This document shows positions 9,474 through 18,199 of a stretch of DNA of 53,251 bases, piece after piece. Source of the stretch: Flavobacteriales bacterium (GTDB taxonomy: Bacteria > Bacteroidota > Bacteroidia > Flavobacteriales_C > GCA-002722245); the NCBI GenBank assembly GCA_947444925.1, contig CANFBW010000019.1, positions 1-53,251 on the forward strand. Reading direction: 5' to 3'. Positions within the stretch are counted from its first letter, which is position 1. Each line of letters begins with the position of its first letter. A program made the translations under genes and the position numbers. The notes under the pieces are model-generated. The model had not been told where the DNA came from, searched no databases, and was given only the letters and a program-made list of their open reading frames with translations.

Positions 9474-12400
9474 TTATTTCTTGTTTTCATAATAGTGAAT
9501 CGCATTGGCCAAAGTGATTTTCTCACCTTTGAAATGCGCTATTAAAAAAGCATCTTTCAGTCCCTTCGCTTTCAAGCTCTCTTTATACGCCACGGCTTCT
9601 CCCGGATTTTTGTAGTCTCCGCTTACATAGCGTTTCAATCCTTGTGGTGTGATTTCCATTTTAAGATCTGCAATTCCGTCGAAAATCACTTTGATGTCGG
9701 CAGGTACTTCTAATGAAAATAAGCCCACTTGTACTTGAATTTTCAAACTACTGATGTCAAATTTAGCCGTATCGCTTCCGCCTTGCACTTCGCTTGGACG
9801 AATGGTGTTTTCGTCAACTGCTGGCGCGATGGAAATTCGTTTTCCATTTTGGTACGATACCACATATGCATTCGGAAAACCTTTCTTTGCCATCTCCTCT
9901 TTGCGCTTCACCGCATCGGCAAAGTTGTCAAAACTTCCCGACAAATATCTTCTGTAATTGTTTGCCACTTCAATCTCTAATTGCGGAATTTGTTTGGTTT
10001 CCGCTGATTGTTCTGCCGTCACCGATGCAGCAGCCAATTGTACTTTGTACACCACTTTAACGGGGTCAGCTACCACTACTTTCTCTTCCACTTTTTTGGC
10101 AATGATTTCTTTTTCAATTTCTGATTTCGGCGCTACTTTTTCAGTCTTCACCTCAGCACCTGCAACATATTCATTTGCCTTAACCAGATCGGTAATCGAA
10201 ATGCGGTCACCATCTTTGTAGGCAGCAACAAAAGCATCGGCAAAACCATTTCCACGCATTTTCAGTTTGTGTTCTTGTGCTTTGGTATATGCATCGAAAG
10301 ACCCAGTGGCATAGCGCACCAGTAAATCTTTTCCTTCAAAAGAAACCACATTAACTCCTTTAAAGGCTGCCGTTGATACTTTGTTTTTAAAGGCACCCAA
10401 TTGCACACGATATACCACTGCATTGGTGCTTACTTCTGTTTGCGTTGCTTTTGCTTTGGTGTTCGGCACATCTTGAAATTTCTTGCCATCGTGTTTCACT
10501 AATTCGGTATTAAAGCCTTGTTCGTTCAACTGCGATGCTCTCTTTTTTGCATCTGCCTCATCTTTGTATTGACCGGCTGTATAAATGGTTTTACTTGGAT
10601 CAAGTGTGGTTGTGCCTTGAACGTCAGGAATACTCAACAACTTGTCGACTTCTTTACTTGTAACATCTTTTTCAAATTCCCCTACTTTCACAGCGAACTT
10701 GCCTTTCAAGTCACTTTTGTTTTCAGTTGAATCCACCAGGGTTTGTGCAACAGGCTCACTTGAGCTGCTTGCACTTTTCAGTTTTCCATTTTCAACCTTC
10801 AACAATTCAGGAGCAACATACCCTTTCTTTTTAAAGTCGGTCAACGTCTTTGATGCTGCTTCCATTTGCTTGTAAGTTCCAACAACAATGTCTTTACTGC
10901 CATCACCACGGTCTAGCTGCATAGCGTTAGGGATAGACTCTAATTTCTTTTTTTCTTCAGCACTTGTTGCCGCAGAAATATTGCCAACCTTTACAGCGTA
11001 TTCCCCCTCTTTTAATTCAGGTGCCAGTTTAGTAAGCTTGCCGTGTTCAACTTTCAGCAATTCAGCTTTCGCCAGACCTTTTGCTTTTGTGTCTATCAAT
11101 GATTTTTTTCCGGCAGCTACATCATCGCTTTGGGCAACCAAAATATCTTTTGACCCATCAGCATTGGTCACTACAATTGCATTTGGAATTTCCTCCAATT
11201 TCTTTTTCTCAGCAGTAGTTGAAGTGACATCAATTTTACCTGCCTTCACAACATACTTTCCTTCCAATGCCGCCAAAGGATCAACAGTCAAAGGTTTTGG
11301 TTTTTCAAAAAAAGCAGAATCATTTTCGTTTACAATTTTACTGTCTTTCACCTTTACTACTTTAGAGTTTGGAAAAAGTGTTTTATCCAATTCTTTCAAT
11401 TTTAAATTTGCTGCAGTGAGATCGTTGAAAGATCCGACGATGTAGTCGGTAGAGTTTTTCTCAGCCTTCAATGTTTTCACTTCCTCTTTGCCCTCGTAAA
11501 ATTTTGCTTTTTGCTCTAGGTTCGCATCGGCGGAAGTATTGCCAAGCTGAAGGGCATACTGTCCTTCCACATTTTTAAGCTTTTCCGTTTCACGCACTTT
11601 GCCTTCTTTGTCTAAAACTTTATCGAAATCTTCTAAAGCAACAAAATCAGTTCCGCGCTGGATAACAATTTTAGCGATGGGAAACATTGCGCCCAACAAT
11701 TTTTGCTGCAGTGCTTTTGCTGAATCCAAATTATTGAGTTTGCCAACGAGATACATCGTGTGGTTATCTTTAGTTAAGGCACTAATAATGTCGGGTTGCG
11801 CCAAAAAGCGCTCTACCAAAGTATCAGGGATTTTATCAAATTCCCCCACAAAAACTCTGTAAGTAGCACCCTTACCCACATTTTCAGCAGCAATTCTGCG
11901 GCGCACATCTACCGATACGTCAACAGAATCAATGAATCTACGGTACCAATTCATATAATCGGCATCGGTCATCTCTACTCCGTCGTTGTTTACCAGAGCA
12001 CTGTCCGCTGATACTTGTTTGTCTTTGTAATCGGCTACGCCATCAAGATCAGTGTCAATAGGACAGCCATTGCTGTCAACTTCGGCCCCCTTTGGCGTAT
12101 AAAGACAATGGTCGTACCAGTCGAATACCCCATCATGATCGGCATCGGTTGTATTAAGAGCGAAATAGTCGACGAATTGAAATTTCTTAATTGCTGCGGG
12201 CGTACTTCCCAACCAATCGTAATGCAAAGACACTGAATTAAAAAAATAATAATCACTGGCTGCATTTCCAGCTCGAGCGCCTGTGCCTGCAACAGAAATA
12301 TTGTCAACAAGATCTGTAAAGGTATAATGCAAAGTTGTACCCATGCGCAAATGGAAACGATCGGAAATATCAAAGAGCAAACCCATTCCAATCGGAATAG

Positions 12401-12989
12401 CAAAGCTTACTTGTGAATATTCTCCCAGTCCGTCTAAGTTGGCCTTGCGCAAATCGGTTTCGTAAACATAATCGCGAGAGAGCGCAGTCGCATTGGCATC
12501 GCCCTGTGGTAAATTTTTTATTGACCCATCGTTCCAATAATAGTAAGGTGATCCATTTGAAGCCACCATATCACTTTTTGAATTGAACTCAAATGTTTCA
12601 ATACCAATACTGGTATATGGACGCATTACACTGTTGTGAAAAAGGTGTTCCCAATTGTAAAAACCATAAACAGAAATAGCGTTGATACTGGTTTGAAAAT
12701 TAAGATGATTGCCACCTTGCTCATTAGCAGTCATTGTTCCGTTGAGAAAAGTAAAACCTACGTCAAGAAATGAATACAGCTTGCGTGATGCATCAAAGCT
12801 CACCCCTACTTGACCTGTCAACGGAGAACTAACCCCACTGTTGTTGATTTCTCCTTTGAAATTAAAAGCGCCGGTGCCAATGCCAATTTGCAAAGGAGAC
12901 TCTTTAAGCAGACCTTCCTGCGCCTCGAGGGCTGAAAAAGCTACGATCAAAAGTAGCAGCGTCAGTATATGTTTATATTTTGTTCTCAC
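9474..12989 (-). CDS. Large outer-membrane-type protein with calcium-type repeats and eight SPOR-like repeats
   Basis: The 1171-residue protein has a signal peptide (about 1-23), a beta-barrel-like region (about 30-265), a short stretch of aspartate-rich thrombospondin type 3-like calcium repeats (about 272-322, for example DADHDGVFDWYD), then about eight degenerate copies of a 75-80 residue unit from residue 375 to the end. Each unit begins with a pattern like YRVQLGAF or YAVKVGNI and has a second strand like YLSGSFDN, the pattern of SPOR domains that bind denuded peptidoglycan. I infer an outer-membrane protein with a long periplasmic arm touching the cell wall. The C-terminal units are closest to canonical SPOR; the middle units are strongly diverged. 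Confidence 0.72.
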   Translation of the reverse strand: MRTKYKHILTLLLLIVAFSALEAQEGLLKESPLQIGIGTGAFNFKGEINNSGVSSPLTGQVGVSFDASRKLYSFLDVGFTFLNGTMTANEQGGNHLNFQTSINAISVYGFYNWEHLFHNSVMRPYTSIGIETFEFNSKSDMVASNGSPYYYWNDGSIKNLPQGDANATALSRDYVYETDLRKANLDGLGEYSQVSFAIPIGMGLLFDISDRFHLRMGTTLHYTFTDLVDNISVAGTGARAGNAASDYYFFNSVSLHYDWLGSTPAAIKKFQFVDYFALNTTDADHDGVFDWYDHCLYTPKGAEVDSNGCPIDTDLDGVADYKDKQVSADSALVNNDGVEMTDADYMNWYRRFIDSVDVSVDVRRRIAAENVGKGATYRVFVGEFDKIPDTLVERFLAQPDIISALTKDNHTMYLVGKLNNLDSAKALQQKLLGAMFPIAKIVIQRGTDFVALEDFDKVLDKEGKVRETEKLKNVEGQYALQLGNTSADANLEQKAKFYEGKEEVKTLKAEKNSTDYIVGSFNDLTAANLKLKELDKTLFPNSKVVKVKDSKIVNENDSAFFEKPKPLTVDPLAALEGKYVVKAGKIDVTSTTAEKKKLEEIPNAIVVTNADGSKDILVAQSDDVAAGKKSLIDTKAKGLAKAELLKVEHGKLTKLAPELKEGEYAVKVGNISAATSAEEKKKLESIPNAMQLDRGDGSKDIVVGTYKQMEAASKTLTDFKKKGYVAPELLKVENGKLKSASSSSEPVAQTLVDSTENKSDLKGKFAVKVGEFEKDVTSKEVDKLLSIPDVQGTTTLDPSKTIYTAGQYKDEADAKKRASQLNEQGFNTELVKHDGKKFQDVPNTKAKATQTEVSTNAVVYRVQLGAFKNKVSTAAFKGVNVVSFEGKDLLVRYATGSFDAYTKAQEHKLKMRGNGFADAFVAAYKDGDRISITDLVKANEYVAGAEVKTEKVAPKSEIEKEIIAKKVEEKVVVADPVKVVYKVQLAAASVTAEQSAETKQIPQLEIEVANNYRRYLSGSFDNFADAVKRKEEMAKKGFPNAYVVSYQNGKRISIAPAVDENTIRPSEVQGGSDTAKFDISSLKIQVQVGLFSLEVPADIKVIFDGIADLKMEITPQGLKRYVSGDYKNPGEAVAYKESLKAKGLKDAFLIAHFKGEKITLANAIHYYENKK

Positions 12990-13123
12990 GAATTACACAA
13001 GATATTAAATAACAAGTATTTACTTATTTTTCTCAGCATTTTACGCTGCGTTCCTAAATTGGTTCTAATATATATGAAATCATCACGCATGCGATGCTTT
13101 AGCGGAAACAAAAGTTCACAACA

Positions 13124-13131
13124 CAAAGTTA
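13124..13131 (-). promoter_or_regulatory. Candidate -7 promoter element of the SPOR-repeat gene
   Basis: The minus strand carries TAACTTTG, an exact match to the Bacteroidota -7 consensus TAnnTTTG, about 135 nt before the start codon at 12989. No TTG lies at the ideal -33 distance, so the assignment is tentative. It implies a leader of roughly 130 nt. Confidence 0.35.
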
Positions 13132-13156
13132 GTAACCTTGGATAATTCACCATAAA

Positions 13157-13191
13157 TACAAAAAAAAAGTCCCGATACGATCGGGACTTTT
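13157..13191 (-). terminator. Intrinsic terminator of the lpxK-PNP-nif3-zinc ribbon cluster
   Basis: A perfect 12-bp stem (13165-13176 with 13180-13191) with a 3-nt loop is followed on the minus strand by a run of nine or more T. It lies about 20 bp past the stop of the zinc-ribbon gene. Confidence 0.9.
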
Positions 13192-13211
13192 AATGTATAA
13201 AATGGAGTGGA

Positions 13212-14009
13212 TTAATCTTGATCAGCTTCCTCTACTACTCTTTTTTCTTCCTTGATACCGGCCAATTCTTGGTCGATCAAAATTCTACCGCAGTGTTCAC
13301 AAACGATGATTTTCTTTCTAACACGAATGTCCATTTGTCTTTGTGGTGGAATTTTATTGAAACATCCGCCACAAGCATCTCTTTCAACAGAAACAACCAC
13401 CAAACCATTTCTTGAATTGCTTCTGATTCTTTTGTAAGCAATCAACAAACGCTCTTCTATTAAAGCTTCAGCTTTGATAGATGCTTTAGTAAGGTCTTGC
13501 TCTTCTTTTTGAGTTTCGCCTACAATCTCATCCAATTCTTTTTGTTTACGTACCAAATCTTCTTTTCTCATTTGAAGAACTTTCTGTGCGTCAACAATCA
13601 CTTCTTTTTTATTGTCGATGGTAGCACCAAACTCTTTGATTCTTTTTTGAGCCAACTGAATTTCCAAGTTTTGAAATTCAATTTCTTTGGTCAATGAATC
13701 GTATTCTCTGTTATTTCTAACTTTCGCTTGTTGCGCTTCGTATTTCTTGATCAAAGCTTCAGCATCTTTGATGGTGTTTTTCTTTGCTGAGATTTCAGCA
13801 TCCATTGTTTTTGCTTCTTCAGTAAGATTAACCACTCTTGTTTCCAAGCCGATCAACTCGTCTTCAAGATCTCTAACTTCTAAAGGAAGCTCACCGCGAA
13901 CAACTTTTATCTTGTCAATTTTCGAATCAATTTGTTGAAGATTGAAAAGTGCTGTAAGCTTCTTTTCTACTGTAACTTCTTTACTTGCTGATGCAGTTGT
14001 TTTTGCCAT
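13212..14009 (-). CDS. C4-type zinc-ribbon coiled-coil protein
   Basis: The 265-residue protein is almost entirely a charged coiled coil (about residues 10-195) followed by a C-terminal zinc ribbon with two pairs of cysteines, Cys213/Cys216 and Cys237/Cys240. This is the layout of the CT398/Cdsz-like family (zf-RING_7), small cytoplasmic proteins found widely in bacteria. Proposed roles include links to transcription and secretion, but the biochemical function is unsettled. It starts 1 bp after the stop of the Nif3-like gene, so it is translated from the same message, and it is the last gene before a strong terminator. Confidence 0.85.
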   Translation of the reverse strand: MAKTTASASKEVTVEKKLTALFNLQQIDSKIDKIKVVRGELPLEVRDLEDELIGLETRVVNLTEEAKTMDAEISAKKNTIKDAEALIKKYEAQQAKVRNNREYDSLTKEIEFQNLEIQLAQKRIKEFGATIDNKKEVIVDAQKVLQMRKEDLVRKQKELDEIVGETQKEEQDLTKASIKAEALIEERLLIAYKRIRSNSRNGLVVVSVERDACGGCFNKIPPQRQMDIRVRKKIIVCEHCGRILIDQELAGIKEEKRVVEEADQD

Positions 14010-14010
14010 A

Positions 14011-14793
14011 TTATAAATAGTTTACCGGATTTGTATTTATTTTCGATAAATGGAGAGCAAAAGTAGGGAATTTTTCACTAAGAAACTCACAAATTAGCTC
14101 TTTCGTGAATTTTTCAGCTTCATAATGTCCGATATCTACAATGACAATGCGGCTTTCAGCGTCAAAAAACTGATGGTATTTAATATCAGATGTAATAAAA
14201 ACATCGGCTTGCTGAGCGATGGCCTCCTCCAACAGAAAACTTCCTGAGCCTCCGCAAAGGGCAATTTTTGAAACGCTATCCTTTAACAATTCGGTGTGTC
14301 GCAAAGAACCCGCACCAAAAACACTTTTTATCTGATTCATAAAATCGACAGCACCCATCCCTCCTTTTATTTCGCCAATAATTCCTGCTCCCGCATTGCC
14401 GACTCCTTTCTTAGGCAGCAGTATTTTTTTGTTTTGAAGCGACAACAGGTCACTCATCTTTCCGCTAACGCCATGCAACACATTGTCGAGATTGGTGTGT
14501 ATGGCATAAATAGCAATATTGTGTTGAATGGCTTTAATGATACAGCGCTCCACATAAGTAGCTCCCGTTATTTTTTTTACACCCGAAAAAATCAAGGGAT
14601 GATGCGCAATGACCACATTTGCTCCGAGCGCAATGGCTTCATCAATCACCGCTTCAGTACAATCCAAACAAATCACGGCGCCGCTAAACGACTGATCTGC
14701 TTTTCCTACGATCAAGCCACAGTTGTCGTAACTTTCTTGCAGATGGAGGGGCGCCCACTCTTCCAGCGCATTAAATACATTTTGTAAGGTCAT
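14011..14793 (-). CDS. Nif3-like dinuclear metal centre protein (DUF34)
   Basis: The 260-residue product belongs to the NIF3/YbgI family, hexameric proteins that bind a pair of metal ions. Metal ligands are visible as AHHPLIF (His64/His65) and DIGHYEAE near residue 222. Many Bacteroidota and Firmicutes members are about 365 residues with an inserted PII-like domain; this one has the short YbgI-type length. Proposed roles include GTP cyclohydrolase-like or repair-linked hydrolase activity, none settled. It overlaps the purine nucleoside phosphorylase stop by 4 bp, indicating coupled translation. Confidence 0.9.
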   Translation of the reverse strand: MTLQNVFNALEEWAPLHLQESYDNCGLIVGKADQSFSGAVICLDCTEAVIDEAIALGANVVIAHHPLIFSGVKKITGATYVERCIIKAIQHNIAIYAIHTNLDNVLHGVSGKMSDLLSLQNKKILLPKKGVGNAGAGIIGEIKGGMGAVDFMNQIKSVFGAGSLRHTELLKDSVSKIALCGGSGSFLLEEAIAQQADVFITSDIKYHQFFDAESRIVIVDIGHYEAEKFTKELICEFLSEKFPTFALHLSKINTNPVNYL

Positions 14794-15596
14794 TGTATGG
14801 CAATTAAATTTTTGATTAAATGAGTCAATTTGGGTTCTGCTTTGGTAGCAATGGCAATGATTTCAGCCAATGAAACCGGAATAATTTCCCCATGGCAAAG
14901 GTCGGTAACAATTGAACATGCAAAACAAGGCAGTGCCATGTGACGGGCCGCGATGATTTCAGGTACTGTCGACATACCTACTGCATCAGCGCCAATAATA
15001 CGCAAGTACTTGTATTCGGCAGGCGATTCCAGCATAGGTCCGCTGAGCCCGGCATACACACCATTGCGCACAACTATTCCTGCAGCGTAAGCAATAGCGT
15101 TGGCGTCGGCAATCATTTTGCGGTCGTACGGAGCACTCATATCAGGAAAGCGCGGACCCAATTCGTCAATATTTTTTCCGATTAAAGGGTTGCCTGCAAA
15201 CAAATTAATGTGGTCATTAATAATGAGTAAATCGCCTTTTTCATAAGCAGAATGGAGTCCGCCAGAAGCATTCGACACAAATAATTTTTTAATCCCCAAT
15301 AATTTCATCACCCGCAATGGAAAAACAATTTGCTCCATCGAATAGCCTTCATAATAATGGAAGCGCCCTTGCATTGCCACCACATTTTTACCGCTCAGCG
15401 TTCCGAAAATCAATTTTCCGGAATGACTTTCTACAGTTGAAACCGGAAAATTAGGAATCTCATCGTATGAAAATGAATGACTCACAATCATGTCGTTCAC
15501 GAGGCCACCCAAACCTGTACCCAGCACAATGCCGAACTCAGGCGCTATCGATATTTTAGCTTGGAGAAACGCTGCTGTTTCGGTGATGCTGGACAT
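14790..15596 (-). CDS. Purine nucleoside phosphorylase (trimeric type)
   Basis: The protein cleaves inosine and guanosine with phosphate to free base plus ribose-1-phosphate in purine salvage. Family motifs are present: VLGTGLGGL near the N-terminus, VSNASGGLHSAY, GPMLESPAEY (purine-site Glu) and MSTVPEIIAAR. I start it at the ATG at 15596 (268 residues), because an upstream in-frame ATG at 15635 would add 13 residues not typical of the family. Even so its start lies 41 bp inside the end of lpxK, in another frame. The downstream nif3-like gene overlaps its stop, so lpxK, this gene and the next two form one transcript. Confidence 0.93.
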   Translation of the reverse strand: MSSITETAAFLQAKISIAPEFGIVLGTGLGGLVNDMIVSHSFSYDEIPNFPVSTVESHSGKLIFGTLSGKNVVAMQGRFHYYEGYSMEQIVFPLRVMKLLGIKKLFVSNASGGLHSAYEKGDLLIINDHINLFAGNPLIGKNIDELGPRFPDMSAPYDRKMIADANAIAYAAGIVVRNGVYAGLSGPMLESPAEYKYLRIIGADAVGMSTVPEIIAARHMALPCFACSIVTDLCHGEIIPVSLAEIIAIATKAEPKLTHLIKNLIAIQ

Positions 15597-16647
15597 ACTC
15601 AAGTACTTGTTCGTTAAAGGAGGCTGATTCATCATGGAATTTTATTTCAATTGGAAGGTAAAACAAAGGCAGCCCCGCCATCGCTTCTATAGCAGGGTTT
15701 TCAAATAAGCGCACGGCGTCTTTTTCAGTGGTGATCAATATTTTTTTATTGGATAGAATGTTCCTGTATCCGGTAGCAACAAACTGCAAATCTTCTACGG
15801 TGAAGTTGTAGTGGTCAGCAAATTTAACCTCCTTTACCTCTCTACAAATGTCACTAAGATGCGCTAACAATGGCGCTGAATTGGCAATGCCAGTAAACAG
15901 TAAAATTTTGTATTCCGACAATCGAATTTCGCCCATTTCCTGCAATATTTTTTCAGCTGCAGGCGTCATCGCTTTCAAGCGATGATAGTGTATGTATGAG
16001 AAATACAAGCTTTGATGCTGCTGCGGAGCAACTACTTCAATAAAACGCCGCTTCTCCATAGGCGACAATATTTTGGGGGACTTGGTCACAATGATAATAT
16101 TGGCGCGGTCTTGTCCGCTTTTCGATTCACGCATGGTACCCGACGGAATCATGTAATCGGGTTCCTGCAAATAATTGTAGTCTATCAGTAAAATACTCAA
16201 ACCTGCCTTTACCCATCGGTGCTGAAAGGCATCATCGAGTAAAATCACATCAGGCACTGCATTGCTTTTGATTAAGAGATGAATGGCTTCTGCTCTTTTT
16301 TCACTCACAGTAACGGTGGCATCAGGGAAATTCAATTTGAATTGTTTCGGCTCGTCGCCCACTTCATCCACCGTTGATTGCGCAGTAACTTCTACAAAAC
16401 CCTTTGTTTTCCTCTTGTAGCCTCGACTTACCGTTGCCACCTTGTATTGTTTTCGAAGTAAATCCATTAAGTAGTGCACTTGCGGTGACTTGCCAGTGCC
16501 TCCCACCGTGATGTTTCCAACAGAAATAATAGGAATGTCAAATTTCTCGGATTTCAGAATTTTCCAGTCAAACAACTTATTGCGAAAAGCCACAATTCTT
16601 CCATAGAGGAAAGAAATGGGCAATAATAGAATTCGAAGTAGGAGCAT
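15556..16647 (-). CDS. lpxK: Tetraacyldisaccharide 4'-kinase LpxK
   Basis: The 363-residue inner-membrane kinase phosphorylates the 4' position of the lipid A precursor to make lipid IVA. The N-terminus is hydrophobic (about residues 2-17) and is followed by the P-loop region SVGNITVGGTGKSP (about 42-55). DDAFQHR and the downstream TEKDAVR motif are also typical. It shows the organism makes lipid A. It is the first gene of a four-gene minus-strand cluster that ends at the terminator near 13.17 kb. Length is within the family's range. Confidence 0.95.
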   Translation of the reverse strand: MLLLRILLLPISFLYGRIVAFRNKLFDWKILKSEKFDIPIISVGNITVGGTGKSPQVHYLMDLLRKQYKVATVSRGYKRKTKGFVEVTAQSTVDEVGDEPKQFKLNFPDATVTVSEKRAEAIHLLIKSNAVPDVILLDDAFQHRWVKAGLSILLIDYNYLQEPDYMIPSGTMRESKSGQDRANIIIVTKSPKILSPMEKRRFIEVVAPQQHQSLYFSYIHYHRLKAMTPAAEKILQEMGEIRLSEYKILLFTGIANSAPLLAHLSDICREVKEVKFADHYNFTVEDLQFVATGYRNILSNKKILITTEKDAVRLFENPAIEAMAGLPLFYLPIEIKFHDESASFNEQVLEYVQHHRNSSVSPS

Positions 16648-16768
16648 CTATTAAAAGTACAAATTATGAAAGCACTTCGTTTGAAATAGAATTAAAAAAA
16701 TGAAAATATATAAATAGGTCACCTAAGTATTGAAAAAAATTGATTTTGTATGAAAGGGCTAAAAACAA

Positions 16769-16802
16769 AAAAGCCCGTAAATCATACGATTTACAGGCTT
16801 TT
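16769..16802 (-). terminator. Intrinsic terminator downstream of tRNA-Pro
   Basis: A 15-bp stem (16769-16783 with 16788-16802, one G-U pair on the minus-strand RNA) with a 4-nt loop is followed on the minus strand by a T-rich run. It lies 24 bp past the 3' end of tRNA-Pro. Confidence 0.85.
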
Positions 16803-16825
16803 GATAAGAGTTGAAACTCTTTTTG

Positions 16826-16900
16826 TCGGGGCGGCAGGATTCGAACCTGCGACCTCCTGGTCCCAAACCAGGCGCGATGACCGGACTACGCTACGCCCCG
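16826..16900 (-). tRNA. tRNA-Pro (anticodon TGG)
   Basis: The minus strand folds into a full cloverleaf: acceptor CGGGGCG pairing with CGCCCCG, an anticodon stem CCTGG/CCAGG with loop TTTGGGA (anticodon TGG, reading CCA and other proline codons), and a T arm with GGTTCGAATCC. The discriminator base is A and the 3' CCA is not encoded. It follows ychF on the same strand and has its own terminator. Confidence 0.97.
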
Positions 16901-17005
16901 AGTACTTATTTTCAGTTTATCAAAAGAACGTTCTTCAAAACCGGAGGGCAAATTTAGAATATTTTTTTATCCTCACAACTATTCTGCAAACAATCTGCAA
17001 AAACT

Positions 17006-18103
17006 TTAAACATTAAATCTAAAATGCATCACATCACCATCACCCACTACGTATTCCTTTCCTTCAACAGAAAGTTTACCAGCATCTCTGCACGCTGCTT
17101 CTGAACCGTATTTTACAAAATCTTCGTATTTAATCACTTCAGCGCGAATAAATCCTTTTTCAAAATCAGTGTGAATTACGCCCGCTGCTTGTGGTGCTTT
17201 GAAACCAACTTTGATTGTCCACGCTCTCACCTCTTTTACACCTGCAGTAAAATAGGTGCTCAGTTTCAATAATTTATAAGATGCTGCGATCAATTTATTT
17301 ACACCTGGTTCTTTTAAACCTGCGTCTTGCAAAAACATTTGACGTTCTTCGTAGCTTTCTAATTCAGCAATGTCTGATTCTAATTGCGCACAAATCACCA
17401 TCACCTCTGCGCCTTCCTCAGCAGCAACTTTTTTCACTGCGTCAACATATGCATTTCCGGTAGTCAAACTTTTCTCATCAACATTACATACATATAGAAC
17501 AGGTTTTGCTGTAATCAAATTTAGCTCTGCTAAGATCACAAAATCTTCTTCTGTTAATGCAGCTGATCTTGCCGATTTCCCTTGCAACAAATTGTGTTTT
17601 ACCGTTTCTAAAATACTCACCAATTTAATAGCGTCTTTATCGCCATGCTTAGTCATTTTGTTGGCTTTCTCTAAACGCTTATCGATAGTGTCTAAATCTT
17701 TTAAACCCAATTCAAAGTCGATGGTTTCTTTGTCGCGAATCGGATTAATATTGCCGTCTACGTGAATGATATTGTCATTGTCGAAGCAGCGAATAACATG
17801 TAAAATCGCATCGGTTTCGCGAATATTTCCTAAAAACATATTGCCCAGTCCTTCTCCTTCACTAGCTCCTTTAACCAAGCCAGCGATATCTACAATTTCC
17901 ATTACATTGGCTTGCACTCTTTCGGGCTTCACCAACTCTTCTAATTTATTTAAGCGCTCATCGGGAACGATGATCGTTCCAATATTTGGCTCTATTGTAC
18001 AAAACGGAAAGTTTGCTGCTTGTGCTTTTGCACTCGACAAACAGTTGAAAAGAGTTGACTTTCCTACGTTTGGCAATCCTACGATACCACATTTTAATCC
18101 CAT
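17006..18103 (-). CDS. ychF: Ribosome-binding ATPase YchF
   Basis: The start is placed at the ATG at 18103, giving 365 residues, the usual length, and the conserved N-terminus MGLKCGIVGLPNVGKST with the P-loop at residues 9-17. A longer reading to 18214 adds 37 residues with no family counterpart. The base-recognition motif is NVDE, the YchF variant that favours ATP over GTP, and a TGS domain closes the protein (FKAPQAAGVIHTDFEKGF). YchF is an Obg-family P-loop protein that binds the ribosome. It is transcribed divergently from the transketolase operon, with 96 bp between the starts. Confidence 0.96.
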   Translation of the reverse strand: MGLKCGIVGLPNVGKSTLFNCLSSAKAQAANFPFCTIEPNIGTIIVPDERLNKLEELVKPERVQANVMEIVDIAGLVKGASEGEGLGNMFLGNIRETDAILHVIRCFDNDNIIHVDGNINPIRDKETIDFELGLKDLDTIDKRLEKANKMTKHGDKDAIKLVSILETVKHNLLQGKSARSAALTEEDFVILAELNLITAKPVLYVCNVDEKSLTTGNAYVDAVKKVAAEEGAEVMVICAQLESDIAELESYEERQMFLQDAGLKEPGVNKLIAASYKLLKLSTYFTAGVKEVRAWTIKVGFKAPQAAGVIHTDFEKGFIRAEVIKYEDFVKYGSEAACRDAGKLSVEGKEYVVGDGDVMHFRFNV

Positions 18104-18199
18104 GTCAAAAAATTTAAGAATGCGAAAATAGTCAAATAGTTGACAGTAGACAGCGCGTAGTTGACTGAAAATTGTATTTTCGTAAAAAATTAATACAAC

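Noticed and set aside
10888-11445. 185-codon plus-strand frame, rich in Ser and Phe
   Set aside because: It lies wholly inside the SPOR-repeat gene; its repeats and composition mirror the Lys/Glu-rich coding strand.
16750-17016. Plus-strand reading frame with the text AGFEPATSWSQTRR
   Set aside because: It is the antisense reading of tRNA-Pro, a well-known false protein seen in many genomes.
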